A DNA stretch of 64,000 bases. Source: Roseiarcus sp963742305. Lineage in GTDB: Bacteria; Pseudomonadota; Alphaproteobacteria; Rhizobiales; Beijerinckiaceae. The position numbers were made by a program, and so were the translations under genes. Of the stretch, positions 1 to 8,218 are shown in pieces (position 1 is the first letter of the stretch; each line of letters begins with the position of its first letter). Under the pieces are notes generated by a model. It was not told the DNA's origin. It saw only the letters and a program-made list of their open reading frames with translations, and did no database searches. The DNA is taken from positions 248,001 through 312,000 of the forward strand of contig CAVULN010000016.1 in assembly GCA_963742305.1 (NCBI GenBank). The letters run 5' to 3'.

Positions 1-480
1 GCGGTAGCGCGCCAGCAGTAGCCTGGCGAGCTTGGCCGGGAACGATTTTGGCGGCCCGCCGTCCAGCCGGTCGTCGGGGTCGGTCTCGTAGCCGCGGTCG
101 GCGGTGTTCGACACCGCGCAGCGCGCGGCGATGAACAGGCGTTCGAGCTCGCCCCATTGCGTCAGGGCGTCGACACCGGCGCCGACGCTTCCGACTTCCA
201 CGCTCTCGTCGACGATCGCGCCGTTTCTGAGGCCCTTGACGACAACGCGGTAGGGCTGGCCCGCGGCGAAGGCGGCGACCCGCCGGCGGCTGTCCGCGCT
301 CCCCGTGGTTCCCGCGACCGCGATGCGCCCCATCGCTTCGCCGCGCGGCAAAGCCTCGCTCACAAACAGGTCGACATGCGCCTGCAGGAAGCGGCTCGCG
401 CCGAACTGGAGGATCGGAAACTCGGCCAAATTCTCTCTCGCTGCGGGCGGCTTGTGGCCCGGACGGCCGCGCTTGTCCAT
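1..480 (-). CDS. Mannitol dehydrogenase / tagaturonate reductase family protein, N-terminal part (runs off left edge)
   Basis: Reading the minus strand gives an open frame to base 1 with no stop. From the ATG at 480 the product begins with a short basic tail and then ILQFGASRFLQAHVDLF, the N-terminal NAD-binding signature of the polyol/tagaturonate/fructuronate reductase family, followed by matching segments such as VAGTTGSADS and CAVSNTADRGYE. Family members oxidise or reduce sugar alcohols or hexuronates with NAD(H); the substrate cannot be told from 160 residues. No clear ribosome site precedes the ATG, and the frame is open upstream into an ATP-grasp remnant (481-1029), so the protein may be made as part of that longer frame. 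The C-terminal two thirds lie outside the window. Confidence 0.75.
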   Translation of the reverse strand, partial: MDKRGRPGHKPPAARENLAEFPILQFGASRFLQAHVDLFVSEALPRGEAMGRIAVAGTTGSADSRRRVAAFAAGQPYRVVVKGLRNGAIVDESVEVGSVGAGVDALTQWGELERLFIAARCAVSNTADRGYETDPDDRLDGGPPKSFPAKLARLLLARYR

Positions 481-1029
481 TGCGACAGAAGGAGCGGGTT
501 GATAAAGTCTCGATACGACGCTCCGCACACCGCTGATCGATTTGTAGACAACGCAAGCATTGGATTTCACAAATTGCGACGCCGCGACCGGATCGGTGGT
601 GATGAGGGTGCGCGGCGTTCGGAAGCCGAGGTTTCGGATCAGCGAGGCCTGATAGGGTTTCGAATGGTTGGACGCCATCGCGCCGGGGCGATTGACGACT
701 TGCGCGGTGGTCAAATCCGACCACGCGATCAGCGTTGTATCCACGGCTATCGCGTGTTGAAACGCTTTGCCCTCGACATCGGGCTCGGGCATCGCTTTGC
801 GCGTTTCGATCGGCCGGATGTAGGCCGATCCAATCTCGCCGAGATTGAGAACCTCTCCTCCGGACGAGATCGATCCATTCACATCTCCACGACGCGAGGG
901 CTTCAGGCGAACCCGCATGTTGGAATTGCGCCGCTGATCCAGGAAGATGGCTTCTCTTCCCAAGTCCCGAAGGGCGGAGCGGACCGCGTCCATCGGGGAA
1001 TCTCCCGGAACACCCCAAAGCAATATCAA
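481..1029 (-). pseudogene. ATP-grasp family protein, N-terminal fragment, fused in frame to the next gene
   Basis: The likely start is TTG at 1029, overlapping the TGA of the upstream gene (TTGA), giving an opening ILLWGVPGDSP. It continues with FLDQRR, a YIRPIETRKAMP segment, NRPGAMASNHSKPYQASLI and VVYKSISGVRSVVSRL. This layout, with a pre-ATP-grasp region and the beginning of the ATP-binding lysine/loop region, resembles the ATP-grasp ligases related to those acting on peptides, but everything after about residue 175 is missing. The frame then passes without a stop into the mannitol dehydrogenase family start at 480. I infer a deletion that joined two unrelated genes, or an assembly join. 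The fragment lacks the Mg-binding half and should not be catalytically active. Confidence 0.7.
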
Positions 1030-1670
1030 GGCAACAGACCTGAGTTGTGCAGAATTGCATCTCTCAGCTGGTCCGTGTCGCATCGCGGAAGCGAACTGAC
1101 GCTGACGACGCTTTCGGAATTGCATAGAGCGCGGAGGAAGCGAACGTTCGCAGCGATTGCGAGTTGGCGCAGCACGCGCTCTAAACGATCATTCGGGGCG
1201 TTGAAACATTGGTCGCCGATAACGCAGGCGGAGCGCAAGTCCGCGGCGGTTCTGGCCCATCGTCCCCCGCAGCGGACGACCTGGATTCGCCAATGTTCAA
1301 CCGACCAAGCGGGTCCACACAAGGAGGTCGCGGTTGGCCGGTTGAACATTGGACAGGTCAGAGACGTTAGCCACGCGACGAGAAATGCGGTCATTTCCGC
1401 CGCCACATATTGCCTTTCCTCCGGGTGCAGGCCCGTCAGCTCTTCTGGCAGAACTGACGGCCGGCAAGTGAGCGCCAGCTCGATATCCCTGGCGCCAACG
1501 ACGCTTCCCCCAACAACGCACGTCCCGTCCTGCGCGCCATCGTCCGGACGAAAGGCCCAGCCGGGCCGATGCAAGTCTTCCGCGGTCAGGATCCGTGCGT
1601 CGTACGCTTTCCAGCTGTTCGCCAGATCGCGAGCGTCGCGATCCAGACCGCTGGCAAGGATGACAATCAC
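1026..1670 (-). CDS. Conserved hypothetical protein between kelch and ATP-grasp genes
   Basis: This encodes 214 residues with no signal peptide or membrane segment. The N-terminus (MIVILASGLDRDARDL) looks like a Rossmann-type or pre-ATP-grasp strand-helix unit, and the middle carries EMTAFLVAWLTSL followed by a Cys/Pro-rich NRPTATSLCGPAW segment. Its ATG overlaps the stop of the kelch gene by four bases, and its own TGA overlaps the TTG start of the ATP-grasp fragment, so the three genes look translationally coupled. I do not recognise a named family. Its place suggests a partner of the ATP-grasp protein, for example in handling a shared substrate; this is inference. Confidence 0.7.
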   Translation of the reverse strand: MIVILASGLDRDARDLANSWKAYDARILTAEDLHRPGWAFRPDDGAQDGTCVVGGSVVGARDIELALTCRPSVLPEELTGLHPEERQYVAAEMTAFLVAWLTSLTCPMFNRPTATSLCGPAWSVEHWRIQVVRCGGRWARTAADLRSACVIGDQCFNAPNDRLERVLRQLAIAANVRFLRALCNSESVVSVSSLPRCDTDQLRDAILHNSGLLP

Positions 1671-3436
1671 TTCTTCTTTTTCGTCCCGCCGGCTTTGCGA
1701 TCCTTTCTAGGTTTTTCGGTATGGGGAACGGTCTTCTTCGGCGCGGCTGCCGAGACCGGCTGCACGGAAACCTCGACATCGGGGCGCTCGTCCTTCTTGA
1801 TGAAGGCTCTCAACTGCCCCTCCAATTGATCGCTCCTATTGACCAGTTGTCGGATGACCTCGCCCCAGCCAAGGTCTCCGAGCTGACTGACCTGGTCGAT
1901 CTCGCTGATCTTGCGGAGATCCTCGAAAACGAGTTTCAGGTTTTCATGCTCCCACTTGAAGTTTTCTTTGATCTCCTTGACTTCCTTGATCTCCCACTTG
2001 ATTTCCTTCCATCTCTTGTGGGTCACGGCGACGGTTACGCTTTCCGAGGCAATACCGTTCGCGATGACGCACAAGCGGTAAGTCCCAAACGGAGCATTGC
2101 TGGGCACGGTAAATTGCGTCGTGTGGATCGCCGCGCCCGTCTGGATACCCATGGTCGAATGGTTGCGGGTCCGGCAATAAACGACGTTTCCGGACGGGTC
2201 GGTGAGCTGGACAATCGGGTAGTTCGTCGCCATGGAGCCTTCGTCGCCATAAATCACGGCCTGCGACAGGCCATTGATCTGGCGTCCGTGCAACGTGTAG
2301 GTATTACCCGGCAATAGCGCGGTCGGAACAGATGTGACAGATGGGCGCCACACGGGATCGGGCGCGCCGTCAGGAGTGTAGATCGCCACCGTCTGGGTTC
2401 CGCTTGCGTGAAGCACCTGCCCTGTGGGCAGCAGCATCAGGCGCGAGCTGAACGGAGACCCGCCGGCGTTCGACGGCGATGGCGCTTGGGTCAAGGTGTT
2501 GGCGACCGGATCGTATTCGAAGAAATAAACCGGCTGGCCCCATTCCCCTGCGGCCGAGTTGAACGGACCAACAAGACAGAGCACACGGCCGTTCGGCATG
2601 AGGCATGCCGGAGCGTCTTTCGCGCCGGTGGTCTTTCCGGTGACGATAACCGGGAAGGACGGACCCGCGGCCCAGGCGCCCGGCTGGTTCGCGATCGCCG
2701 GGACAGTGTAAAGAGCCGTGTTGCCGGTCGCCCCAATGCAGAACGCCCGACCGTCCGGCAGGGCGACAGCGGCGCCGATTTCATCCGAAGGGGCATCCAC
2801 GAGCGTAACCGGAGTGCTGCCCGCGGTGACCCATTGGTTGGCCGCCATCACATATTTCTCGGCCCGAGGCCGCCGGTCGCATTCGAGACAAAGAACAGTC
2901 TGATCGGGCATCAGGACCCAGGTCTCTTCCGTGCAACGCGTGTCGTCTTTGGTGGGACCAGCCGACCATGTGTTGGAGACCGGATCGTAAATCGCAGTCT
3001 CGTTGTTGTTGATATTCCCGAGCAGGACTCGTCCGTCAGTCAGCACCACGGACGGCGCATCGCCGATGTTGGTCCATCCAGCGGGAGTAGGGATGGTCGT
3101 CCACGTATTGGCCACCGGGTCGTAGATCTCGGCGGCAAGCTGCTCGACCTGCCCATGGGAATCGTCATATTCCCCTCCAGCGATAAAGACTCTTCCATCT
3201 CGGAGGACAGAACATGCGAAATATAGCGGGGCGGTGTGACTATCCGCGACGGCGTGCCAGGTACCGTTACGATAGTTACCCAGTGTATCTGGAACAAGTC
3301 GATACCAGTGATTTGTGGCCGAGACGCCTCCCGTATTCGGTTCGTCATGGCAAAGCACCGATCCGTCCGTTAGGAGAAGCATGGTGCTTGCGCTAAACCC
3401 AGCGGCGTTTGAAAGGTCCTGCCAAGTTCCGCTCAT
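1667..3436 (-). CDS. Kelch / galactose-oxidase-like beta-propeller protein with DUF1929 domain
   Basis: The 589-residue product is built from kelch-like repeats (for example LLTDGSVLCHDEP, VLRDGRVFIAGGEYD, VLTDGRVLLGN, ALPDGRAFCIGA, LLPTGQVLHASG), about residues 15-350, then an immunoglobulin-like galactose oxidase C-terminal domain (DUF1929, about 370-470). The last 110 residues are different: a lysine/glutamate-rich helical stretch (about 475-530) likely to form a coiled coil, and a basic tail ending in GGTKKKK. No signal peptide is visible, which is unusual for galactose oxidase relatives. I cannot confirm the copper ligands or the Cys-Tyr cofactor by eye, so oxidase activity is not claimed. 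It is the first gene of a coupled minus-strand unit with the unknown protein and the ATP-grasp remnant. Confidence 0.75.
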   Translation of the reverse strand: MSGTWQDLSNAAGFSASTMLLLTDGSVLCHDEPNTGGVSATNHWYRLVPDTLGNYRNGTWHAVADSHTAPLYFACSVLRDGRVFIAGGEYDDSHGQVEQLAAEIYDPVANTWTTIPTPAGWTNIGDAPSVVLTDGRVLLGNINNNETAIYDPVSNTWSAGPTKDDTRCTEETWVLMPDQTVLCLECDRRPRAEKYVMAANQWVTAGSTPVTLVDAPSDEIGAAVALPDGRAFCIGATGNTALYTVPAIANQPGAWAAGPSFPVIVTGKTTGAKDAPACLMPNGRVLCLVGPFNSAAGEWGQPVYFFEYDPVANTLTQAPSPSNAGGSPFSSRLMLLPTGQVLHASGTQTVAIYTPDGAPDPVWRPSVTSVPTALLPGNTYTLHGRQINGLSQAVIYGDEGSMATNYPIVQLTDPSGNVVYCRTRNHSTMGIQTGAAIHTTQFTVPSNAPFGTYRLCVIANGIASESVTVAVTHKRWKEIKWEIKEVKEIKENFKWEHENLKLVFEDLRKISEIDQVSQLGDLGWGEVIRQLVNRSDQLEGQLRAFIKKDERPDVEVSVQPVSAAAPKKTVPHTEKPRKDRKAGGTKKKK

Positions 3437-3656
3437 TGAAATTCTCCGTGAAGTAAATCATCCACATAATCATGCAACGGGGAAAAGACAGTCTGCCAAG
3501 ATTGATAAAAAGCCTCCCTCAGACTTTTCAAAACATAACTGTCTTTGACAATGCTTCCAAGGCCCCAACAAAGAGGGCCAACAAATTCGCCAGAACCACC
3601 GCCACCATAACTCCTTTTCCTATTCTCAGCAAGGGATCTGAAAAGCGCTGCGCTGG

Positions 3657-3761
3657 CGCGCCGGGCGGTTGATTTTTTCGCTTGTCTCTGCTTGAAGGGG
3701 TCGATGCGAGCCTGGTCGACGACCCTGATCCTTAGCCGCCCGGCGCGTTAGACGCGCCGGG
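3657..3761 (+). promoter_or_regulatory. Attenuator-like leader upstream of leuA
   Basis: Two mutually exclusive pairings can be drawn. CGCGCCGGGCGG at 3657-3668 is perfectly complementary over 12 bases to 3736-3747, while 3739-3747 also pairs perfectly over 9 bases with 3753-3761, leaving a 5-base loop. A 15-codon reading frame (3704-3751) sits between and ends inside the second loop. This is the geometry of transcription attenuation or of translation-coupled leader control of amino-acid genes. Against it, no run of T follows 3761, and the leader has only two leucine codons. The remaining upstream region (3437-3656) is AT-richer and must hold the divergent kelch promoter; I see no gene there. 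Confidence 0.4.
3704..3751 (+). CDS. Possible leuA leader peptide (15 residues)
   Basis: ATG at 3704 is preceded by GAAGGGG, a fair ribosome site, although the spacing is short. It encodes MRAWSTTLILSRPAR and stops at TAG 3749-3751, which falls in the loop of the 3739-3761 hairpin. The Leu-Ile-Leu triplet at residues 8-10 would be read when the ribosome nears the first pairing element. Whether two leucine codons are enough to sense leucine is uncertain. It is too short to be judged by composition and rests entirely on the RNA geometry around it. Confidence 0.35.
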   Translation: MRAWSTTLILSRPAR

Positions 3762-3858
3762 ACACGTCGTTTCGCATCCGCCTTATCCATACGACAGGCA
3801 AGGTCGGCCAGGCTGATTATGAAGCCGCAAGCCGCCCAAATCTTCCCCAGGGTCCGTC

Positions 3859-5541
3859 ATGACACATATGCCCGTTCAAAAGTACCGCGCTTACGCGCCC
3901 ATTGTCCTGCCTGACCGGCAATGGCCTTCGCGGACAATCGAGAAAGCGCCGATCTGGTGCTCGGTCGATCTCCGCGACGGCAATCAGGCGCTGATCGAGC
4001 CGATGGGCGTCGAGCGCAAGAACCGCATGTTCCGGCTGCTCACGGCCATGGGCTTCAAGGAGATCGAGGTCGCCTTTCCTTCCGCCTCGCAGACCGACTT
4101 CGACTTCGTCCGCTCGATCATCGAGACGGATGCAATTCCCGACGACGTCGCGATCCAGGTCCTGACCCAGTGCCGGCCGGAACTCATCGAGCGCACTTTC
4201 GAGGCCGTGAAGGGCGCGAGGAAGGTCATCGTCCACTTCTACAATTCGACCTCCAGCCTCCAGCGCGACGTCGTGTTTCGCACCGACGCGAAGGGGGTCG
4301 AGAAAATCGCGGTCGACGCGGCGAGGCAGGTCAAGGCGCTGGCCGAAGCAGCGGAGGGCGCCGAGTTCCAGTTCGAATATTCGCCCGAGAGCTTCACCGG
4401 CACCGAGCTTGAGGTCGCGCTTGCGATCTGCGAGGCGGTCAAGGACGTGATCAAGCCGACGCCCGAGAGGCGGCTCATCCTCAACCTGCCGGCGACGGTC
4501 GAAATGGCGACGCCGAACATCTACGCCGACCAGTTCGAATGGTTCGGGCGCCGCATATCGGACCGCGCGAGCGTGATCCTGTCCGTTCACCCGCACAACG
4601 ACCGCGGCACCGCGGTCGCCGCCGCCGAGCTTGCGCTGATGGCGGGCGCCGAACGGGTCGAGGGCACGTTGTTCGGCAATGGCGAGCGCACCGGGAATGT
4701 CGACATCGTCACCATGGCGCTCAACCTGTTCACGCAGGGGGTCGAGCCTGAGCTTGACCTCAGCGACGTCAACGCGATCCGCGACATCGCCGAGCATTGC
4801 ACGCAATTGCCGGTGCACCAGCGCCATCCTTACGTTGGCGAACTGGTCTACACCGCCTTTTCCGGCTCGCACCAGGACGCGATCAAGAAGGGCTTCGAGG
4901 CGCAGGAAAAGCGCAACGATCCGCTGTTCCTCGTGCCGTACCTGCCGATCGATCCGAAGGACGTCGGGCGCGACTACGAGGCGGTGATCCGCATCAACAG
5001 CCAGTCCGGCAAGGGCGGCATGGCCTACATCCTGCGCGCCGATTACGGGCTCGATCTCCCCCGCTCGATGCAGATCGAATTCTCCAAGATCGCGCAGGCG
5101 CGCATGGACGCGGACGGCAAGGAGCTGACCTCGCGCGAACTGTGGGCTTTGTTCCGCGAGGTCTATCTGCTCGACGATCCGCCGATGACGCTCATCAAGC
5201 AGCAGGTGCTCCCGACCAGCCCGGAAAACCGGGAGCTGTTCGCCAATCTGCGCAAGGCCGACGGCTCGACGATGACCGTGGAGGGCGAGGGCAACGGGCC
5301 GATCGACGCTTTCGTGGACGCGCTCAAGAAGGCGTTCAAGGTCGAGTTCTCGTTCATCGACTACCACGAGCACGCGGTCGGGCGCGGCGCCAACGCGACC
5401 GCGGCCAGCTATGTCGAGATCCAGGACTCGGAAGGCCGCTCCCTGCATGGGGTGGGGATGGACCCCAACATCGTGATGGCTTCGCTCAAGGCGACCCTCG
5501 GCGCCGTGTTGAGGCTGACGCGACGGGAGGGAGCAGCGTAG
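3859..5541 (+). CDS. leuA: 2-isopropylmalate synthase
   Basis: LeuA condenses acetyl-CoA with 2-oxoisovalerate, the first committed step of leucine synthesis. The 560-residue product has the long-form layout: a DRE-TIM barrel starting with WCSVDLRDGNQALIEPM (about residues 34-50), the metal-binding HPHNDRG motif (about 246-252), FGNGERTGNVD (about 275), and a C-terminal regulatory domain ending HGVGMDPNIVMASLKA, where leucine would bind. The length suits the alpha/actinobacterial LeuA2 type. A second ATG at 3868 is a possible start. The gene stands alone, preceded by an attenuator-like leader, and is followed by a spacer of 134 bases before the PEP-CTERM gene. Confidence 0.95.
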   Translation: MTHMPVQKYRAYAPIVLPDRQWPSRTIEKAPIWCSVDLRDGNQALIEPMGVERKNRMFRLLTAMGFKEIEVAFPSASQTDFDFVRSIIETDAIPDDVAIQVLTQCRPELIERTFEAVKGARKVIVHFYNSTSSLQRDVVFRTDAKGVEKIAVDAARQVKALAEAAEGAEFQFEYSPESFTGTELEVALAICEAVKDVIKPTPERRLILNLPATVEMATPNIYADQFEWFGRRISDRASVILSVHPHNDRGTAVAAAELALMAGAERVEGTLFGNGERTGNVDIVTMALNLFTQGVEPELDLSDVNAIRDIAEHCTQLPVHQRHPYVGELVYTAFSGSHQDAIKKGFEAQEKRNDPLFLVPYLPIDPKDVGRDYEAVIRINSQSGKGGMAYILRADYGLDLPRSMQIEFSKIAQARMDADGKELTSRELWALFREVYLLDDPPMTLIKQQVLPTSPENRELFANLRKADGSTMTVEGEGNGPIDAFVDALKKAFKVEFSFIDYHEHAVGRGANATAASYVEIQDSEGRSLHGVGMDPNIVMASLKATLGAVLRLTRREGAA

Positions 5542-5675
5542 AGCGCTGTGGAGCGGGGCGGCCCAAAGCCCCGCGTCGCCAACCGCCGAGCGCGCTTGCC
5601 GCGAGCAGAAAACGCGGATAGCCTCGGCGCATTCGTCGCGGCTCTGTCGCCCGGCGCATTCCGGGGGCCAGCGCT

Positions 5676-6266
5676 GTGAAGGCCATTGCCGCTCTGAGTT
5701 TCGTCGCGCTCATGACGTCCGCTGTGGTGGGCCAGCAGGCCCGCGCCGCGGTGACCGAGACCTTTTCTTTCTCGAATCTCACCGGCTGGGGAACGGGAAC
5801 CCTCAGCCCGCTCACCGGCCAGTTCACCGGAACCGTCGAACCGAGCGGATTCATCGAATTGGCGGACCTCACCAAGATATCGATCAACGCGAAATCGCTC
5901 ACGACCCCGGCCCTCAGCAACGCCGGTCTCGGCGATCTTACGTTCTTCAGCTATGACACCACGGGCGGCGCCAGTTCGCTCGCCTTTATCGCGTCGCAAG
6001 GGGGAGGCAGAGCTTGCGCCGGGGCGCCCTCCGTCCTGAGCCTCGCCTGCAATCCGGGCGGGCTGCTCCCGCCGGAGACTAAGGCGGTAATGCTGCTCAA
6101 CGGAGAATTTCTGGATTTTACCTCGAATTTGACCACCGTCACGCTTGTTCCGACGCCCGCGCCAGAGCCGCCCGCCTGGGCGATGCTTCTGCTCGGCTTT
6201 GCCGGGCTGGGCTTGGCGTCCCGCACTCGCGCAATGTTCAAGGCAGTTTCTCCGCCTTCGCGATGA
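5676..6266 (+). CDS. PEP-CTERM sorting domain protein
   Basis: This GTG-started gene encodes 196 residues with a signal peptide (hydrophobic residues 3-20, cleavage near QARAAV) and a typical C-terminal sorting tail: PAPEPPAWAMLLLGFAG, then a basic end (RTR...PPSR). In PEP-CTERM systems exosortase removes the tail after export and the protein joins the cell surface or exopolysaccharide matrix. The body, rich in Thr, Ser, Gly and Leu with a Cys pair around residues 112-125, matches no enzyme I know. No exosortase gene is in the window, so sorting must depend on one elsewhere. It stands alone between leuA and the convergent MFS gene. Confidence 0.85.
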   Translation: MKAIAALSFVALMTSAVVGQQARAAVTETFSFSNLTGWGTGTLSPLTGQFTGTVEPSGFIELADLTKISINAKSLTTPALSNAGLGDLTFFSYDTTGGASSLAFIASQGGGRACAGAPSVLSLACNPGGLLPPETKAVMLLNGEFLDFTSNLTTVTLVPTPAPEPPAWAMLLLGFAGLGLASRTRAMFKAVSPPSR

Positions 6267-6287
6267 AGGCCCCGACTTGCGCGCCGC

Positions 6288-7652
6288 TCACGCCGCCGCG
6301 AGCGCCTCCCTGCGCCGCGGGCCGATTGTGAGCGCAAGCGTGGCCGCGACGAGGCAGGCGACGCCGGCGACATAGAGCGCCGGCAGGTAGGTGGCGAAAT
6401 CGCTGCGCGAGAAGCCGGCGCCGAACGCCGCGGTCGCCGCGCCGAGCTGATGGGCGGCGAAGATCCAGCCGAAGGTCAGGTTCGCCTTTTCGGCGCCGAA
6501 CCGCTCGGCCGTCAGCCGCACCGTCGGCGGCACGGTCGCGACCCAGTCGAGGCCGTAGAAGACCGCGAAGGCGGAGAGCCCGACGACCGTGAAATTGGTG
6601 AAGGGCAGGACGATCAGGGAAAGGCCGCGCAGGCCATAGTACATGAACAGAAGCCAACGGTTGTCGTAACGGTCCGACAGCCACCCGGAGAGGATCGTGC
6701 CGACGAAGTCGAAGGCGCCGATCACCGCGAGCGCGCCAGCCGCCGCGACCGGCGCGATGCCGTAGTCGCCGCAAAGCGACACCCAGTGCGTCTGGATGAG
6801 GCCGTTGGTCGAGAGGCCGCAGACGAAGAAGGTCGCGAACAACACCCAGAAGGTGCGGCTTGTCCGCGCCGCATAGAGCGCGCGCAAGGGCGAGGCCATC
6901 ATCGCGCCGATCCTCAGATCCTGCTTCGGCGCCGGCTGGACCGTCCGCTCTCCGAACGGAGCGAGCCCGACATCGGCCGGGCGGTCGCGCAGGATGAGGA
7001 GCGCGGCGCACCCGGCGACGACGAGCATGGCGGCGACGAAGGCGAGCGCGCTGCGCCAGCCGTAAGATTCCGTCAGCTTGGCGACGAGGGGCAGGAAGAC
7101 GAGCTGACCCGCCGCATTGCTCGCCGTCAGCATGCCGACCACCAGACCCCGCCGGTGAACGAACCAGCGCGCCGCGACGGTCGCGCCCAGCACCAGCGCG
7201 ACCATGCCGGTGCCGATTCCGACGATGACGCCCCAGAGCGCGACAAGCTGCCACACCTCGGTCATCGCCATCGAGGCGACGATGCCCAAGACGATCATCG
7301 TGACCGCCGAGACGACCACCGCCCGGACGCCGAAGCGGTTGATGAACGCGGCGGCGAACGGCGCGATCAGCCCGTAAAGAGCGAGCCGCACCGCAAGCGC
7401 GGCCGAGATCGCCTCGGTGCTCCAGCCGAACTCCTTCTCGAGCGGCTGCAGGATCACGCCCGGCGCGCCCATCGCGCCCGCCGTCGCCAGCATGACGAGA
7501 AAGGTCGCCCCGGCGACGACCCAGCCATAGTGGAGGTTGCGCGCGGCCATCGCCGCGGCGAGCGGGTTGGAAAGGGAGAGCGACGCCCGCCGCCGCGGCC
7601 GCAGGCTCGAAACGCCGGCAGCCGGCCCCGAAATCGTCATCCTCGCCTCCAT
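6288..7652 (-). CDS. MFS transporter
   Basis: The 454-residue membrane protein has about 12 hydrophobic segments, starting at HYGWVVAGATFLVM (about residue 41), and a central loop around residues 230-255. The WVVAGATF start, the EKEFGWSTEAISAA segment and the helix pattern resemble monocarboxylate/oxalate-type major facilitator proteins. Substrate cannot be deduced. It lies just downstream of a MarR regulator gene on the same strand, and a palindrome (7656-7669) sits immediately before its start, so control by that regulator is likely. It ends convergent with the PEP-CTERM gene, 21 bases away. Confidence 0.85.
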   Translation of the reverse strand: MEARMTISGPAAGVSSLRPRRRASLSLSNPLAAAMAARNLHYGWVVAGATFLVMLATAGAMGAPGVILQPLEKEFGWSTEAISAALAVRLALYGLIAPFAAAFINRFGVRAVVVSAVTMIVLGIVASMAMTEVWQLVALWGVIVGIGTGMVALVLGATVAARWFVHRRGLVVGMLTASNAAGQLVFLPLVAKLTESYGWRSALAFVAAMLVVAGCAALLILRDRPADVGLAPFGERTVQPAPKQDLRIGAMMASPLRALYAARTSRTFWVLFATFFVCGLSTNGLIQTHWVSLCGDYGIAPVAAAGALAVIGAFDFVGTILSGWLSDRYDNRWLLFMYYGLRGLSLIVLPFTNFTVVGLSAFAVFYGLDWVATVPPTVRLTAERFGAEKANLTFGWIFAAHQLGAATAAFGAGFSRSDFATYLPALYVAGVACLVAATLALTIGPRRREALAAA

Positions 7653-7655
7653 TTA

Positions 7656-7669
7656 CGGGTGCTTACCCG
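7656..7669. promoter_or_regulatory. Candidate MarR operator before the MFS gene
   Basis: CGGGTGCTTACCCG is a perfect 5-4-5 inverted repeat that ends four bases before the MFS start codon. A related palindrome lies at the MarR gene start (8089-8104); both share the half ACCCGC on the right arm. Confidence 0.4.
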
Positions 7670-7685
7670 CGACCGGGCAAAAAAA

Positions 7686-8096
7686 TCAAAGATTGTCCGC
7701 GAGCGTCCGCAGGGCGTCGGCGCCGCCGGCCCCCAATTTGACCTCGACCCGCCGCTGCGCTTCCGCCCAAAGGGGCGCCGCGCGCCGCAGCGCCTCCTCC
7801 CCAGCCGGCGCGAGCCGCGCCGCCGCCTCGCGCCGGTCTTCCGTCGGGGCCGTCCGGACCAGCCCGAGCTGCTCCAGCGCCTTGACGTTGCGCCCGACCG
7901 TCGAGCGGTCCAGTTCCGCGAGCTGTCCGAGCCGGGTCAAGGAAACGGTTCCCGCGCGCTCGATCCTTCTCATCAGGCTGTATTGGGCGAGCGTGACGCC
8001 GGCGGGCTCGAGGATCGAATCGTAGAGCGCGGTCGTCTTCCGCGCCGCGGTCCGGACCGCCGCGCAATAGCAGAGGGTCTTCATGGGTGCGGGCAT
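7686..8096 (-). CDS. MarR family transcriptional regulator
   Basis: The 136-residue product is a full-length MarR-type winged-helix protein: an N-terminal dimerisation helix (residues 1-30), then TLAQYSLMRRIERAG, the recognition region LTRLGQLAELDRSTVGRNVK (about 54-73) and a wing with EDRREAAARLAPAGEEAL. The Cys pair near the N-terminus (MKTLCYCAAVRTAARK) is frequent in relatives that control efflux. It is followed directly by the MFS gene, which it probably represses. Its ATG lies inside a palindrome (8089-8104), consistent with autoregulation. Confidence 0.9.
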   Translation of the reverse strand: MPAPMKTLCYCAAVRTAARKTTALYDSILEPAGVTLAQYSLMRRIERAGTVSLTRLGQLAELDRSTVGRNVKALEQLGLVRTAPTEDRREAAARLAPAGEEALRRAAPLWAEAQRRVEVKLGAGGADALRTLADNL

Positions 8097-8104
8097 ATAC
8101 CCGC
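8089..8104. promoter_or_regulatory. Candidate MarR autoregulatory operator
   Basis: GCGGGCATATACCCGC is a 5-6-5 inverted repeat that overlaps the MarR start codon (CAT at 8094-8096 on this strand). It resembles the palindrome in front of the MFS gene. Confidence 0.4.
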
Positions 8105-8218
8105 ATTTCGCCGGAAGCGCAAGCGCCTGCGAACGCGGCGGGCGATATGGCGAGAGCGGGCTGGAGCCGGGCTATAGCCGAAACAGGCCCGCGCGCGGCG
8201 CGGCGATGAGCCAGCCGG

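Noticed and set aside
157..1710. Plus-strand open frame of 517 residues across the left end
   Set aside because: It is the shadow of the minus-strand ATP-grasp/dehydrogenase frame and its neighbour; the minus strand gives recognisable motifs, the plus strand none.
3817..5448. Minus-strand frame of 543 residues opposite leuA
   Set aside because: Composition (Arg/Asp/His/Leu rich) is typical of the antisense of GC-rich genes; leuA is certain.
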